Shown: positions 1-12,209, counted from the stretch's first letter. The stretch: DNA of 64,000 bases from Pempheris klunzingeri (GCF_042242105.1 NC_092013.1:5306730-5370729), one strand, 5' to 3'. Notes: generated by a model from the sequence alone, not told the origin. Translations and numbers: made by a program.

Positions 1-544
1 GTTTGTACATAGATAAATGAATTAATAATTTCACTTAAGTTAAGGAAGTCTGTGTAAATATGGTTGTAAATGAGGCCTCACATATTTTTATATTTTGTAT
101 GGATAGAATCATTTATGTATTAAATATCTATAATGTAGAGATAGAAATTGACAAAAACAACATATGCATGTTTTATTTGGCTGACCTGGTCCTGCATTTG
201 GAATAAAGGAGTATTTCAGTGAGTATTTTGATTGACAGCTGGTGTTTCTCCCCAGAGAGAGACAGCACACGTGTGTGGTGTGCGTAAGTGTGCGTAACAG
301 TCACCTTCTCCATCTGTTTATTGCATAAATGAATGACAATGTGGTGTAGAGGCTGATTAGAGAGTTACCCTCCACTGGATTGTACTTGTAGAGCCTAATG
401 GATGCCGTCACATTCAAACACACAGAGCTCCTTTGTCCTGGAAACAGATGCCACTGAAGTTCTGGTTTATTGCATCAGCCTATACAAGTTGGAAACTGCT
501 GACAAACGTCTGGGGATTTAGTTATTGAAATCTGGTGATGCTTT

Positions 545-1145
545 GTATGCTAAGTATTTTTTAGCCATGTTAGCAATGTGGCAGTGATGTTCTGTGGGTC
601 CACCGCTTTGGTCCAGTCTGAAAGACCACTGGATGGACTGCTATAAAATTTTGTACAGACATTATTGGTTCCAAGAGGATCGACCTTAATTACTTTGTTG
701 ATTCCTCTTTCCTGTAGCATCAATAGTAAATCAACTTTTCTCTTATCCAGTGAAATATCTCTGCTAGATTGGCATAAAATTGGCACAATGATTATTGTTT
801 TGAGTGAAATATCTCAACAACTTAAGGACAGATTGCTGTGAAATTTGACACATATAATCATGTTGTCTTCAAGATGAATTGCAATAACTTTGGTAATCTC
901 CCTTTTTTATTTTAGCATTGTCATGTCAAATTATTAATTTGTCCAATACTTTACGACCAAATGAGAGTCCCATCAGCCTCTGTTGTACTGTTAGAGCTGA
1001 CCGGCAAGTGTGGTAACAGGCTAAAATCAAATGTTGAATATAGTAGACATTACACCTGCTAATCATCAGTATGCTAGCACTGTAATTGTGAGTATGTTAA
1101 TAAGTCAACGTTAACATTTAGCTTAAAGCACCGCTGTTCCCTATG
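545..1145 (+). repeat. Decayed teleost interspersed repeat
   Basis: The segment reads like a dispersed repeat I recall from percomorph genomes. It has phrases such as tgaaatatctcaacaact, a 'gaattgcaataactttggt' stretch and a tail close to 'tttagcttaaagcaccgctg'. The phrase 'gtgaaatatctc' occurs at the end of the first part and again at about 808, so it may be a composite of two related modules. No terminal repeats or target duplication could be fixed. The family is not named here, and recognition is from memory. Confidence 0.4.
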
Positions 1146-3729
1146 ACGACCTCAATAAGCCGCTGGCTTGGCTGTAGCGTCTTCGTCTTGTCTACTTGTA
1201 AGAAAATAAACCCTAAAACCAGAATCCTAACCTCTCCTGTTTAAATATTGGCATGTGCAGACAGTATAACAGGTTGTATCTGTGTAAGTGTTAAGCAGTG
1301 TCGTACTGTAAATTGGATTGCCTCTGACGTCCATGTGGTCTGGGGATTACTGCCGCTAGCCCCCATAATCCACATGCACATACACACTCACATACATACA
1401 CACACATATGTTTGGAACAAGGTGTGTGAATGCCAATCTCTTGATTAGAGGCACTGGAGCACTAATGCTGTTGACATGATTGGCACATTAGTGCGTTTAC
1501 TTCACCTAACCTCAGACTCCAAGGCGTGTGCTCCAGTTTTCATGTTTACCCTGGGACACTCTGGTAATTCTCAGACACGGAGGAAAAGAGAGTCCTCATC
1601 TAGTCAGGCATGATACAACAAAACCAGCTGCACAAACATGCGAGATACATTATGTCAGACTACTGATGGCCTGTCCGCAAATGTGGTCTTTTCCCTACTT
1701 TTAGCAAGTCTTTAAATTACAGCTGCAGACTGTTACTCACATCAGCTGCAGCTTGGATGAGTGTCACTGCAATCATTGTCTCCAAGTATAATGAGACATG
1801 CAATAAAACACACACACCCGTCTGTCTTCAGTAATGTGGATATTATTGTCCTTGACACATGAGCTTCCCCGACATCATCATTAACTTAGCCCATATTAGT
1901 TAGTTTTTTTTATTAGTCCCTTGCCAGGTCTTTACCTAAGTGTGGGGTGTCTCCATGTGCTTAATTAAAAGCAAATGGAGGCGGTATAGTAAGGGGTGCC
2001 ACAGATTGCAGCCATATGCTTCCCGGGCTGTGCCATATTTAAGGTAACGGATGGTGGGGAGATAATCCTCGAGTTGCGTGGATGCTTCCAGTTGTGACAG
2101 TCATGTTGTCAGCCAAGCTGTGACTGCCAGTAAATTAGATCCACGAGTGGTTAGGTAGCTTGGCTGCACAAAGAGTTCACAGTTTGGTGACACGGTCGAA
2201 ATTATTGTCAAGAAGAGGAGGTTTTATTGTTGGCTGATCACCATACAACAATACAAAGCTGCTTTTTTGTCCAAACCCAAAAGTCCCAAATAAGTGACGT
2301 GTTTCTTTCCAGCATGATATAATCCATGATTAAACAAGTGTGATGCCTAGTCATTGTAACACACACACACAGTGTTGATACAACATGTTTGGGGTCATCA
2401 TTGTCCAGAGCATGTGGCCTTTGGCAGGAAAGCATTCATATTTACCAGCACATCCTGTTTTAGGGCTGCATTTATTTTATATTCATAAAATACAATAATT
2501 AAAAAAGCTCAGGGCATTTAACGTCCTGGTTGGTATAAAACTTGTAAAAAAAAAGTATGTTTTTATAAAACATAATGAGGCTTTCTGAAATGTAAATGTA
2601 TGCATTATAATCACCAGAACCTAAATTATTGACTGAGATTTCTAATGGAGCAGAAGTGCTGCCAAATCAGCGAATTAATGCAGCATTGTGAACAGAATGG
2701 AATGCATGGAAACACGGCTCAGTGTTAGTTAGTGCAGGTTGACTTTAAGTTCTTGGATATTCGTTTCCAGCTGGATAAGCAGCTGTCTGTGTAGACGGAT
2801 GGCAAAGCATTGTTGGGGTCAATTCAGGCTCAAGGAAAGGTGTGAAATCACTGCAGTCGCATAACTAATATCATTAAGTTTTCATGTGACCACACTGTGC
2901 TGCAGGTTGTTACATTACATTAATCAGTTGAGGAATCTTAGCTAATTTTGTTTATGTCTGTGTTTTAATTCCTGCTTTATTAAGGCCTGACAGAGAAGGC
3001 GGTGTGTGGAGAATAGACGGCCATCCTTTCATTAACTCCGACGTATTTGCACTGGGTAAACAGCAAGCAAATCAGGTGACAAAGTGAAAACAGGCAGATG
3101 TCCTTTAGGGTTTGAACAAACCCTGTTTAGTGGTGCTACGTTGGCCTGAAATGCACAAATAAAACTGGAGAATAGTTATTTCTGAAATAATTGGATGCAT
3201 TTCACTACAGCCATTGACAAAAATCATTATGTGTTTCCTATTTTATTTTTATTTTACTGTGTTTTACTGTTTTGCGGCATTGTTTGGCTCATATCACAGG
3301 CACTGTGTGTAAAGGGTTATTAGTTAAAAGATCATTTAACTAACAATGTTAGTAGAAAATATTTATTCATTCTTAAACTTACTAAGTTAGCACCTCGTGT
3401 GTGTTGCCTGTGTATTGAATCCACTTCATTTGGAAAATGTACCACTTTGATTAACGGCCACACATATGTTAGGTGCATGTACGTATGTGTGTGTTAAGGC
3501 CCACATGCACAGCTGTCATGAGTTGAAGCCGTTTGAGTTGTTTTGGGAGACTCTAAAAGCCATAATTACCGGTCCTTAAGAGCAGAACGGCTGCAAATTA
3601 CAGCTGTGCTTTGAGCAAACTAAAATAGCCTGATTCAATTATTTACAAATGAAGAATGCCAATGTGTGTTATCGCGCGTACACAAGCAGCTCGCTCTCAT
3701 AGGCACGCAAGGACACACAAACTCTCTCA

Positions 3730-3751
3730 ACACACACACACACACACACAC
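3730..3751. repeat. (CA)n microsatellite
   Basis: An uninterrupted run of about 11 CA units. Confidence 0.9.
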
Positions 3752-5708
3752 TGGGCTGGTGAATTGGAGATGCGTGACAGGACTGACTGAGGCCTGACCA
3801 GCAGGCTTCCCTCCTTCAGCCTCCTCATGTGTGTTCAATTACCACAGCAAGACTGCACCAGAACAATGTCAACAGATGCTCGAATACAGCTATCACAGTG
3901 TGTGATAATCTGACATTTAGTTACGTAAGACAGGGCGGGACAAAAATGCTCTTTCAAGGTTGCGTGTACAATTTCGTATAATTCATTTAGCGTCTTCTTC
4001 TCTTCTGTAGAATGTGAAATCCCCATTCTCAGAGACTACATCCAGATATGTCCGGGATATTCGCTCTGTATTGTCCATAATCCACATATAAGGTCATGTG
4101 GGCAGAAGGGAATTTCCTCTCCCTGATTGCCCACACACTCAATGAAACCCCTCTGTTAAGTAATTTAGTCCCACTGTCCTGTCTCAGAGGCTCACTTCTC
4201 TCCTGAGGTGGATGTGTTAATATTGTGTGACAGTAACCCCGCTGTCCATCTGCTACGTCTCCTCTCTTCTCGATCATCTCTGCACTCTTAGCTTCCTTCT
4301 TCCTCAATGCAAACCAGCATACCAGACCCAAAACTTAATTATCCCCAACAAGTGCCCTGCTGTTTACATTCAAACAGCTCATAACTGTCTGCAAAAGAAA
4401 TGATAGTGAATGATAATTAAGTGGTCAAGCACAGTATTAGACTTGTAGACCTTGACTAAACCCACTAATCTCAGAGTGCATTCCCACCCACTTAAGCGTG
4501 ACCTTTGCCCTCCCGCCGGCCTCAGCTGTGACCGGACACTTTCTGTGCAACTCGGCTTCACTTCTCAAGGTTTATTCAAAACATGACCTCAAGTTTTTGT
4601 TAAGTTTTTTAAGCAATTAAATACTGTAAATACTCGTGACACACACTCTGCACCATTAATTAGAGCTTATAATGAGTCTCTATGGGGACCCTCATTAGGC
4701 CTGATTATTGTCTTTCAGCCACAGTGAGAGAAAATAATAATTCATTTCTAGTCTTTGCTCTGTCTGACACGTGGCACAGTGGAACATGCTGCCAGGTTTG
4801 AGTTAATCCGCATCTCCAACAGCCCGAGGGGCACCTCGCCATAATGGAGCATGGCATGCTGGGTACCTCGATGTTGTGCTGCCAGGGGCCTCCGTCTGGT
4901 TCATGGTACCAGCTCGCTCCACCCCTCCTCTTTGTGACTCATTAACAAGCTCAGGTCCCAGGAGGGGTCCCATCTGTGAGCCACCTGTACGACATGACCG
5001 CCGAGAGCAACATTTAATGCAGGACACCACTCACATTTGTTTCGAAGTTTCCCTCATTCATATCATGTGACTGACTGTTGTGTCTGCTCTCTTATATCCT
5101 GCCTTTCCTTCACTCTCTTCCTCTGCCCCCGCCTCTCTCTGTCTCTGTCTCTCTGTTTTGCAGACAGATAATGGATGGACTGATTAGCCCCCTCCAGCTG
5201 TGAACGACGCAGCGGAGGCCTGTGATGTTGAGGGACGCATTTTTCCAAGACTTTCCAAGACCTACAAATTATCATTACACTGAGATTTATATGAAGGCAA
5301 ACAGGCCTCTCTGTTTGTTCCCACCCTTCCTCAGGCCTCGTCCTCCCACCTCTTTAAGATGAACAGGTAGACCACCATGCCGTATGGATCTGCGCTGCAC
5401 TCTGGTGGAGGGCGGCTGAACCGTTCATCCCACTGGCAAACTGCAGACCATCCATTGACCAAGCAATCAATTAAAAGAATAATACGATTAATCAATAATG
5501 AAAATGTTGCAGCATTTGGGGGTGCCCAGGTTTAGCTTATCTGGGAAGGCCCGTACAACAAGGGTGAGTCCTTACTGCCCGGGCTCATTCTGTCTCTCCT
5601 GTTAATCTCTGTTAAGCAAAAAATTCCTTCCATTCCAAAAAAAAGAAAAAGTTGTAGCATTAGTGTGAAGTAATGATGCATGTAAAGAATGAACAAGTGT
5701 TAGCAAGC

Positions 5709-5731
5709 TATTATTATTATTATTATTATTA
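5709..5731. repeat. (TTA)n microsatellite
   Basis: About seven to eight consecutive TTA units in the gene-free left flank. Confidence 0.85.
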
Positions 5732-7357
5732 GCGATGAGCAGAAAATGTGTGCAAGGCTTATTAGGGACTCTCTAGTCACAGAGGCTGCAGTAAAGAAGA
5801 TGGAACAAGTCAAACACACCTTCAACCAAACGCAGTATTTCTGAACACAGATTGCTGTTTGTATGAATTCCATGCTAGTCTGTACAGTTTCATCTACTTT
5901 ACCCTCCACTGCTCAGACCTGCAGCCTCACAGATCTCAAGCACAGAGGTTTCAGAGGGAGCAGACACACACCAGCCTTTCCCCGTCACTGCCCGTCTGTT
6001 TAAAGTCAAGATCTGCTAAGAGACTGCTGCCAAACCCGGAGGTAGGAACTCTGAGTGGTCATGACATTGTGTATATTTGTATGTAGGATAATTTTTTCAA
6101 CACACCACCTTTTTTTATTAGTAATTCTGTTTTGATCTGTCAACAAAATAACAACATAATAAAAGTTTACCAATTATAAATGGCATTCATTAAAGTCATT
6201 AGAAAACTGTGTGTGATGCAGGCCTGGTCCTGTGTTGCTGACTGCTTTCTTCACTGATTTATCACTCTGGACTTGCAACAGTTCCACACATCATATAATA
6301 TCTCATTACGATCCCTTTATAAGGCCAATGTAACGCACATCCCACCATTCTGTCCTGAATAAGACACACAGAGGCATCACAGTGCTCATATAGTTGCAGC
6401 TGTAATATGTGTTTAATTTTAAATAATCTGATTAAGTGCTGATTATGCAAGAATTTACTGACATTTTACGGAGGGATGACCACAAATATGATGCCAAAGC
6501 TACTGACTCGCAAACAAACAAGCAAAGTGAATGGGGAGTCTGGTCCTCATTCTGCTGCAAATTTAAAATGATTGCTGTTCACTCACAGTCTCATAACAGA
6601 GAGTTTTGAGGAGAATAATGGGGGGAGCTGACAGCTTTATTTAAGACTGTATTGGCTAATGTTAGCCTCTGTTCAACCAGAGCAGTTCAACTAGCCTCAG
6701 GCACAAAATGTAGATTTTCATGATGGGTATCTGTATCCTGTTTTTCTAAGTCCGAAACATACTGAGGTTTTCTGTTCATATAATAAAATAACTGCGTATT
6801 TTTACGCCCCTTGAGCCTCCAAGACAGTACTGACCATCACACACGGATTGAAATGTGCCTAAACAACATAGTTCAGCGTGACAACATGTTGATAGTAGTT
6901 AAAGAATCAATATGGGCACAAGGTGTCGTACTCTCATGGTCCAGAGAGGATGAATCCTATCAAATTTGGAGCTGAAGCTAATATTTTGTAGTTAAGAGTA
7001 AAATACCTTGAGAACTTTTGGATGTATTCGGCCTGTTATGATGTTTGGTAAAGACATCTTTGTCCTCTCATGACGTCCCCTCCTCACAGGAAGCCCAAAT
7101 GTATTTTCAGAAAACTTTTTGTTGTTCTCTCTGGCAGCAGAAGCAGCCTTACTTACTTTCTGGGATTTCACTTTCTGATCTCGTAATGGACACTTAAGCT
7201 GTTGATGCTGCTTGCGATGAAAAATTCTGCCTTTCTCATGTCAATGCACTCCATATCCATAACCAGCTCTTGTTAGGTTTCCTTTCCAGGAAATTTAAAA
7301 TCATCATGGACTGCAAATCTGCCTTTGGCACTTATTCCAAATAAAAATTAGAGTTGC

Positions 7358-7432
7358 AAGTTGCCATAGCAACCTGTACAGGAAGAGTTTACTGAAGTGT
7401 TTACTTAAGAAGAAGGGTTGCTATGGCAACTT
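7358..7432. promoter_or_regulatory. Inverted pair of X-box (RFX-type) motifs
   Basis: The 14-mer GTTGCCATAGCAAC lies at 7360-7373 and its exact reverse complement GTTGCTATGGCAAC at 7417-7430. The match extends to 17 bp on each arm (7358-7374 and 7416-7432). Each arm fits the X-box consensus bound by RFX transcription factors, which is two GTTGCC/RGYAAC half-sites 2 bp apart. The pair lies roughly 140-210 bp before the candidate first coding exon of the lectin gene, so a promoter or enhancer role is plausible. It could also be the ends of a tiny palindromic element. Confidence 0.4.
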
Positions 7433-7570
7433 TGTGTTAAGATTAAAACAGTTGGATAGTGTCTGTTTGTGGAAAAAAAAAAAAGGAACTTAGCTACTTG
7501 AGGAAAAAGACAAAATTCAGACAGAAACCAGAGCAGCAGAGGAGCCATGTTGGACCCAGAGGAGATCACA

Positions 7571-7581
7571 ATGTCCCTGAG
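7571..7581 (+). CDS. Candidate first coding exon of the stalked C-type lectin
   Basis: ATG TCC CTG AG is followed directly by a donor, gtaatg. These 11 bases leave two bases of a codon open. The next plausible acceptor (cctcttag, ending at 8626) supplies one base before an open in-frame stretch running into the lectin. The join would add a short acidic cytoplasmic tail. The phase match is suggestive only. Other first exons further upstream are possible, and the lectin could instead start at its own ATG at 8703. Confidence 0.3.
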
Positions 7582-8169
7582 GTAATGACATCAAGAAAGC
7601 TGCAGGAGCCATGGAGTGTGCTATTCCTCCCAAGCACTACAGGGTGTGTGGTACAGGCCGCAGCTGGCCATGCCAGTAATAAATACCAGGCGATGCTGGT
7701 GGGAAACGGTTTGTGACTGTGCTCAGATGACACTGTAAGGCTGCATTTGTTTTAACTTTGTGTTGGAAACTTATTGGGCGTGACGGATACTCTGGGCACA
7801 AGTAAGAAAATAAAGGCATTATGGTACAAAGTATTGCTTAAGACTGAGTGCACGTCTAAACAATTCGGCTCCAATTAGATTAAAGCCAAGTCAGTCATGG
7901 GGGTTTAGCTAGAGTTGTTTCAGCCTGTTCAGCTGCTTTTAGAGTGTTTGAGCAATCAGTGTTTTTTGGATTTAATAATGTACAGTACAAGGTAGAATGG
8001 GTGGAAATATTGATCAACATGCTATGTGCAGTGGCTTTTGGACCAAGACACTGGTATAATTATCAGAGTCCTCTCAGTTCTGCAGGTGAGCAGTGGTGTC
8101 ACAGGTGGCTGTAGGGGGCAGTAGATTATAAGGAGCTGATGATGATGAAGATATGTTGATTTTGAGATA

Positions 8170-8492
8170 GGGCAGCAGCTAATGTTTTCTTTATCGATTA
8201 ATCTGTGGACAATTTTTCACAATCAATCGAACAGTCGTTTGGTTCATAAAATGTCAGTTTCCAAAGGCCAATGTGACGGCTTCGAACGTCTTGTTTTGTT
8301 ACACACTTTCACTTTACTTTCACAAAGGAGTAAAGAAACCAGAGAATATTCACATTTAAGAAAAAGAAGCCATAGAATTTAGACTTTTTTCTTGAAAAAT
8401 GACTCAAAACGATTAAACGATTATCACAGTAGTTGGTGGTTAATTCAATAGTTGACAACTAAGTGATTAATTGACTAATTGTTGCAGCTCTA
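8170..8492 (+). repeat. Teleost non-autonomous DNA element, copy A
   Basis: This is a 320-bp repeat ending in GCAGCT-type termini: left 'gggcagcagctaatg', right 'attgttgcagctctat' inverted. It contains cgattaatct, 'ataaaatgtcag', 'gagtaaagaaaccagagaat' and 'tgactcaaaacgatta' blocks. Three related copies occur in this window, near 26250, 43520 and 46457. The inverted ends and a loose 8-bp flank similarity (ttttgaga / tttaaaga) point to a hAT-like non-autonomous family. This copy lies just before the lectin acceptor at 8626. Confidence 0.5.
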
Positions 8493-8626
8493 TTTAAAGA
8501 ATATGAAATTACTTTTTCAAAGAATATATTGTATTGTGGAAATATGGTATTCACCTGAAACAGTGCTTTTAGAACCTCTTGTGTAGAGTAACATCTTGAT
8601 CCGTTTGCTTTTCTTTTTCCTCTTAG

Positions 8627-11600
8627 TTCTCAGTCTGGTGAGGAACCAGCAGAAACTAAAGTTCAAGAGGAAATAGGCAGAGAACAAACGCAAACTGACC
8701 ACATGAGAAGATTCCTATCCAGCTGGAAAGATGTTTTGATACTGATATTGGTCGCTTTGGTGGTGGTTTTTGGTGCTGTGACCGGTGTACTAGTTGGTCA
8801 GACAGTCAGTCAGAGCCTGCTCCTGAAGAACGCATTGCAAGAAAAAACTCAGTTGCAGGTGGAGAACAAAAAGCTGAACATGCTTCTAAATTCATCCCTG
8901 AAAAACTGCACCCATGTGGAGGACAACAGACAAGTGAGCCTGCTCTTGAACGACACATTACATGAAAAAACCCAGTTGAGATTGGAGAGCAAAGAGTTCA
9001 GCATGCTTCTAAATTCAACCCTGGAGGACAACAGACAGCTGAGCCCGCTCTTGAACGACACGTTGCAAGAAAAAACTCAGTTGCAAGTGGAGAACAAAGA
9101 CCTGAGCCTGTTTCTCAACTCAACCCTGGAAGACAATAGAAAGTTGAGCCTGCTCTTGAACGACACTTTGCAAGAAAAAACTCAGTTGCAAGTGGAGAAC
9201 AAAGATCTGAGCCTGTTTCTCAACTCAACCCTGGAGGACAACAGACAGCTGAGTCTGCTTTTGAACGACACGCTGCAAGACAAAACTCAGTTGCAAGTGG
9301 AGAACAAAGATCTGAGCCTGTTTCTCAACTCAACCCTGGAGGACAACAGACAGCTGAGCCCGCTCTTGAACGACACGTTGCAAGAAAAAACTCAGTTGCA
9401 AGTGGAGACCAAAGACCTGAGCCTGTTTCTCAACTCAACCCTGGAGGACAACAGACAGCTGAGCCTGCTCTTGAACGACACGCTGCAAGAAAAAACTCAG
9501 TTGCAAGTGGAGAACAAAGATCTGAGCCTGTTTCTCAACTCAACCCTGGAGGACAATAGACAGCTGAGCCTGCTCTTGAACAACACGTTGCAAGAAAAAA
9601 CTCAGTTGCAAGTGGAGAACAAAGACCTGAGCCTGTTTCTCAACTCAACCCTGGAGGACAATAGACAGTTGAGACTGCTCTTGAACGACACACTGCAAGA
9701 AAAAACTCAGTTGCAAGTGGAGAACAAAGACCTGAGCCTGTTCCTCAACTCAACTCTGGAGGACTACAGACAGCATAGATTGCTCTTGAACGACACGCTG
9801 CAAGAAAAAACTCAGTTGCAAGTGGAGAACAAAGACCTGAGCCTGTTTCTCAACTCAACCCTGGAGGACAACAGACAGCTGAGCCTGCTCTTGAACGACA
9901 CGTTGCAAGAAAAAACTCAGTTGCAAGTGGAGAACAAAGATCTGAGTGTGTTTCTCAACTCAACCCTGGAGGACAATAGACAGCTGAGCCTGCTCTTGAA
10001 CGACACGTTGCAAGAAAAAACTCAGTTGCAAGTGGAGAACAAAGACCTGAGCCTGTTCCTCAACTCAACCCTGGAGGACAATAGACAGCTGAGCCTGCTC
10101 TTGAACGACACGTTGCAAGAAAAAACTCAGTTGCAAGTGGAGAACAAAGATCTGAGTGTGTTTCTCAACTCAACCCTGGAGGACAATAGACAGCTGAGCC
10201 TGCTCTTGAACGACACGTTGCAAGAAAAAACTCAGTTGCAAGTGGAGAACAAAGACCTGAGCCTGTTTCTCAACTCAACCCTGGAGGACTACAGACAGCA
10301 TAGATTGCTCTTGAACGACACGCTGCAAGAAAAAACTCAGTTGCAAGTGGAGAACAAAGACCTGAGCCTGTTTCTCAACTCAACCCTGGAGGACAACAGA
10401 CAGCTGAGCCTGCTCTTGAACGACACGCTGCAAGAAAAAACTCAGTTGCAAGTGGAGAACAAAGACCTGAGCCTGTTTCTCAACTCAACCCTGGAGGACA
10501 ACAGACAGCTGAGCCTGCTCTTGAACGACACGTTGCAAGAAAAAACTCAGTTGCAAGTGGAGAACAAAGACCTGAGCCTGTTTCTCAACTCAACTCTGGA
10601 GGACAACAGACAGCTGAGCCTGCTCTTGAACGACACGTTGCAAGAAAAAACTCAGTTGCAAGTGGAGAACAAAGATCTGAGCCTGTTTCTCAACTCAACC
10701 CTGGAGGACAACAGACAGCTGAGCCTGCTCTTGAACGACACGTTGCAAGAAAAAACTCAGTTGCAAGTGGAGAACAAAGACCTGAGCCTGTTTCTCAACT
10801 CAACCCTGGAGGACTACAGACAGCATAGATTGCTCTTGAACGACACGTTGCAAGAAAAAACTCAGTTGCAAGTGGAGAATAAAGATCTGAGCCTGTTTCT
10901 CAACTCAACCCTAGAGGACAACAGACAGCTGAGCCTGCTCTTGAACGACACGTTGCAAGAAAAGACCCAGTTGCAAGTGGAGAACAAAGAGTTCAGCATG
11001 CTTCTAAATTCAACCCTGGAGGACTGTGCCCTTGTGGAGGAGGACAACAGACAGCTGAGACTGCTTCTGAACGAATCGTTGCGCATCATTGACCTGGTGT
11101 CTGCAGAGCGCAAACAGTTGCAGTTGATGTTAAACAGTGAGCATCAATACTCCATGCAGCTGGAAAGAGACAATCAACACCAGCGTTCAATCCTGTTCTC
11201 CAACAGACTGTCCTTCCTCTGGAGATTGTGCAACCAGACCACACTGCAGTGTTTACGCTGCCTGCCCGGCTGGACCGAGCACGCCTCACGCTGCTTCTTC
11301 CTGTCCCGAGAGCAAAAGAAGTGGGAGGATGCTCGCAGGGAGTGTCTCGATCATGGGGGGGACTTAGCTATTGTTCTGGATGCTAAAGACCAGGCGTTCC
11401 TGACCAACATGACTTTTCAATATGTACAGCGGCACCCTGAAGAAAACTTCCATTCAGCGTGGATCGGCCTGCAGGATATGGTCAAGGAGAATGTCCACTT
11501 ATGGATCACAGGGAAGAGAATCACTTATAAAGTCAGATACTGGAAGAGCCTGGAGCCAAACAATGCCATGGCCTCCTGGGACACGGACAGGGCAGGGCAG

Positions 11601-11726
11601 GACTGTGTAGCCATTGTCCCGCCAAAAGGCATCGGACAGAAGGGCTGGTTGAACTCCTGGGATGACATTGTTTGTGGTGGCAAACGGCACTACCTGTGTG
11701 AGACCACAGCTCTCAGTTTGTCCTGA
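8627..11726 (+). CDS. C-type lectin with 20-repeat N-glycosylated stalk (type II membrane protein)
   Basis: From the ATG at 8703 the open frame encodes 1007 residues: a short basic N-terminus, one membrane helix (about 11-32), a stalk of exactly 20 repeats of 35 residues (about 74-773), a short coiled segment, and a C-type lectin domain (about 850-1003). The lectin domain has the long-form cysteine set (C853, CFFLS, final LCETT), WIGL, an EPN mannose-type calcium motif at 951-953 and WDD at 986-988 where WND is usual. The layout resembles CD209 or asialoglycoprotein-type receptors, normally 250-400 residues, so this one is unusually long. The frame is open upstream to a good acceptor (polypyrimidine then tcttag at 8621-8626). 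It would encode an acidic tail beginning SQSGEEPAETK, so the true start is probably in an upstream exon. The whole lectin domain is intron-free. The role, pathogen or glycan binding on leucocytes or epithelium, is inferred from the family. Confidence 0.85.
8922..11021 (+). repeat. Tandem array, 20 x 105 bp, coding for the lectin stalk
   Basis: Twenty units of exactly 105 bp run head to tail with no length change (2100 bp). The consensus unit begins DNRQLS and contains LLLNDTLQEKTQ, LQVENKDLS and LFLNSTLE. Each unit carries two N-glycosylation sequons (NDT, or NNT in unit 7, and NST), giving 40 in the array. Thirty-five residues equal five heptads, with leucines spaced for a continuous coiled coil. 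Units 9, 14 and 19 share the variant DYRQHR and start at 9762, 10287 and 10812, exactly 525 bp (five units) apart. That indicates block duplication. Edge units 1 and 20 share the divergent EFSMLLNST form. Confidence 0.97.
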
Positions 11727-12203
11727 CTGACAGATCTGGGAGGAGTTAGCCGCTTTAGGGACAGCATTTGAGTAAATGTACTCACCTCTGCTTCGGCTTT
11801 GAGAGACAGACGGACGGCTTTTTATGCGTGGCTTACAGCGGGGTGAACACCTTTAAAACAAGAAGCCATGATCATGACAGGCCTTACCTGCAGCGCCGCA
11901 CAGCCACCCAGCCACCCAGCCACCCACCCACCCACAATTAATCACAGCCCTCGCTCAGCCCCTGGAGAGGTTCAGTGACATGAACGTGGGAACAGAGAGA
12001 CGGGCCGGGTGAACATAAACGAGTGCACCAGTGTGTTTGTTCAGCACCGTGTTGCACCAGTTCTTTAAAATTCAGGTGTGTAACTAACTTTTTTTTTTCT
12101 CTAATTTAAAATTAGATGCAAGAATGATTTACTTTTATCCATGGACAATTGCCTTTTTCAAATAACCTTTTAATTATTTGAATGAATTTAAGATGACTTA
12201 ACC

Positions 12204-12209
12204 AATAAA
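12204..12209 (+). terminator. Possible poly(A) signal of the lectin gene
   Basis: An AATAAA hexamer lies about 480 bp after the lectin stop codon. It is the first canonical signal I noticed downstream. Confidence 0.4.

Larger units (their letters stand above)
1..7340. other. Gene-free left flank
   Basis: No convincing exon was found on either strand. Open frames here are short, lack recognisable motifs and are not joined by matching splice sites. The stretch holds one decayed interspersed repeat (about 545-1145), short CA/TG runs (about 1377-1405 and 3730-3751) and an ATT microsatellite (5709-5731). It may be intergenic DNA or a long intron of a gene lying to the left. The sequence alone does not decide. 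Confidence 0.5.

Noticed and set aside
8922-11021. A CRISPR array or satellite
   Set aside because: The repeat is 105 bp without unique spacers and keeps one reading frame throughout. It is a coding repeat within a eukaryotic gene.
8849-11113. Minus-strand open frames rich in Ser/Leu across the lectin stalk
   Set aside because: They repeat with the 105-bp array and are reverse readings of the coding repeat.
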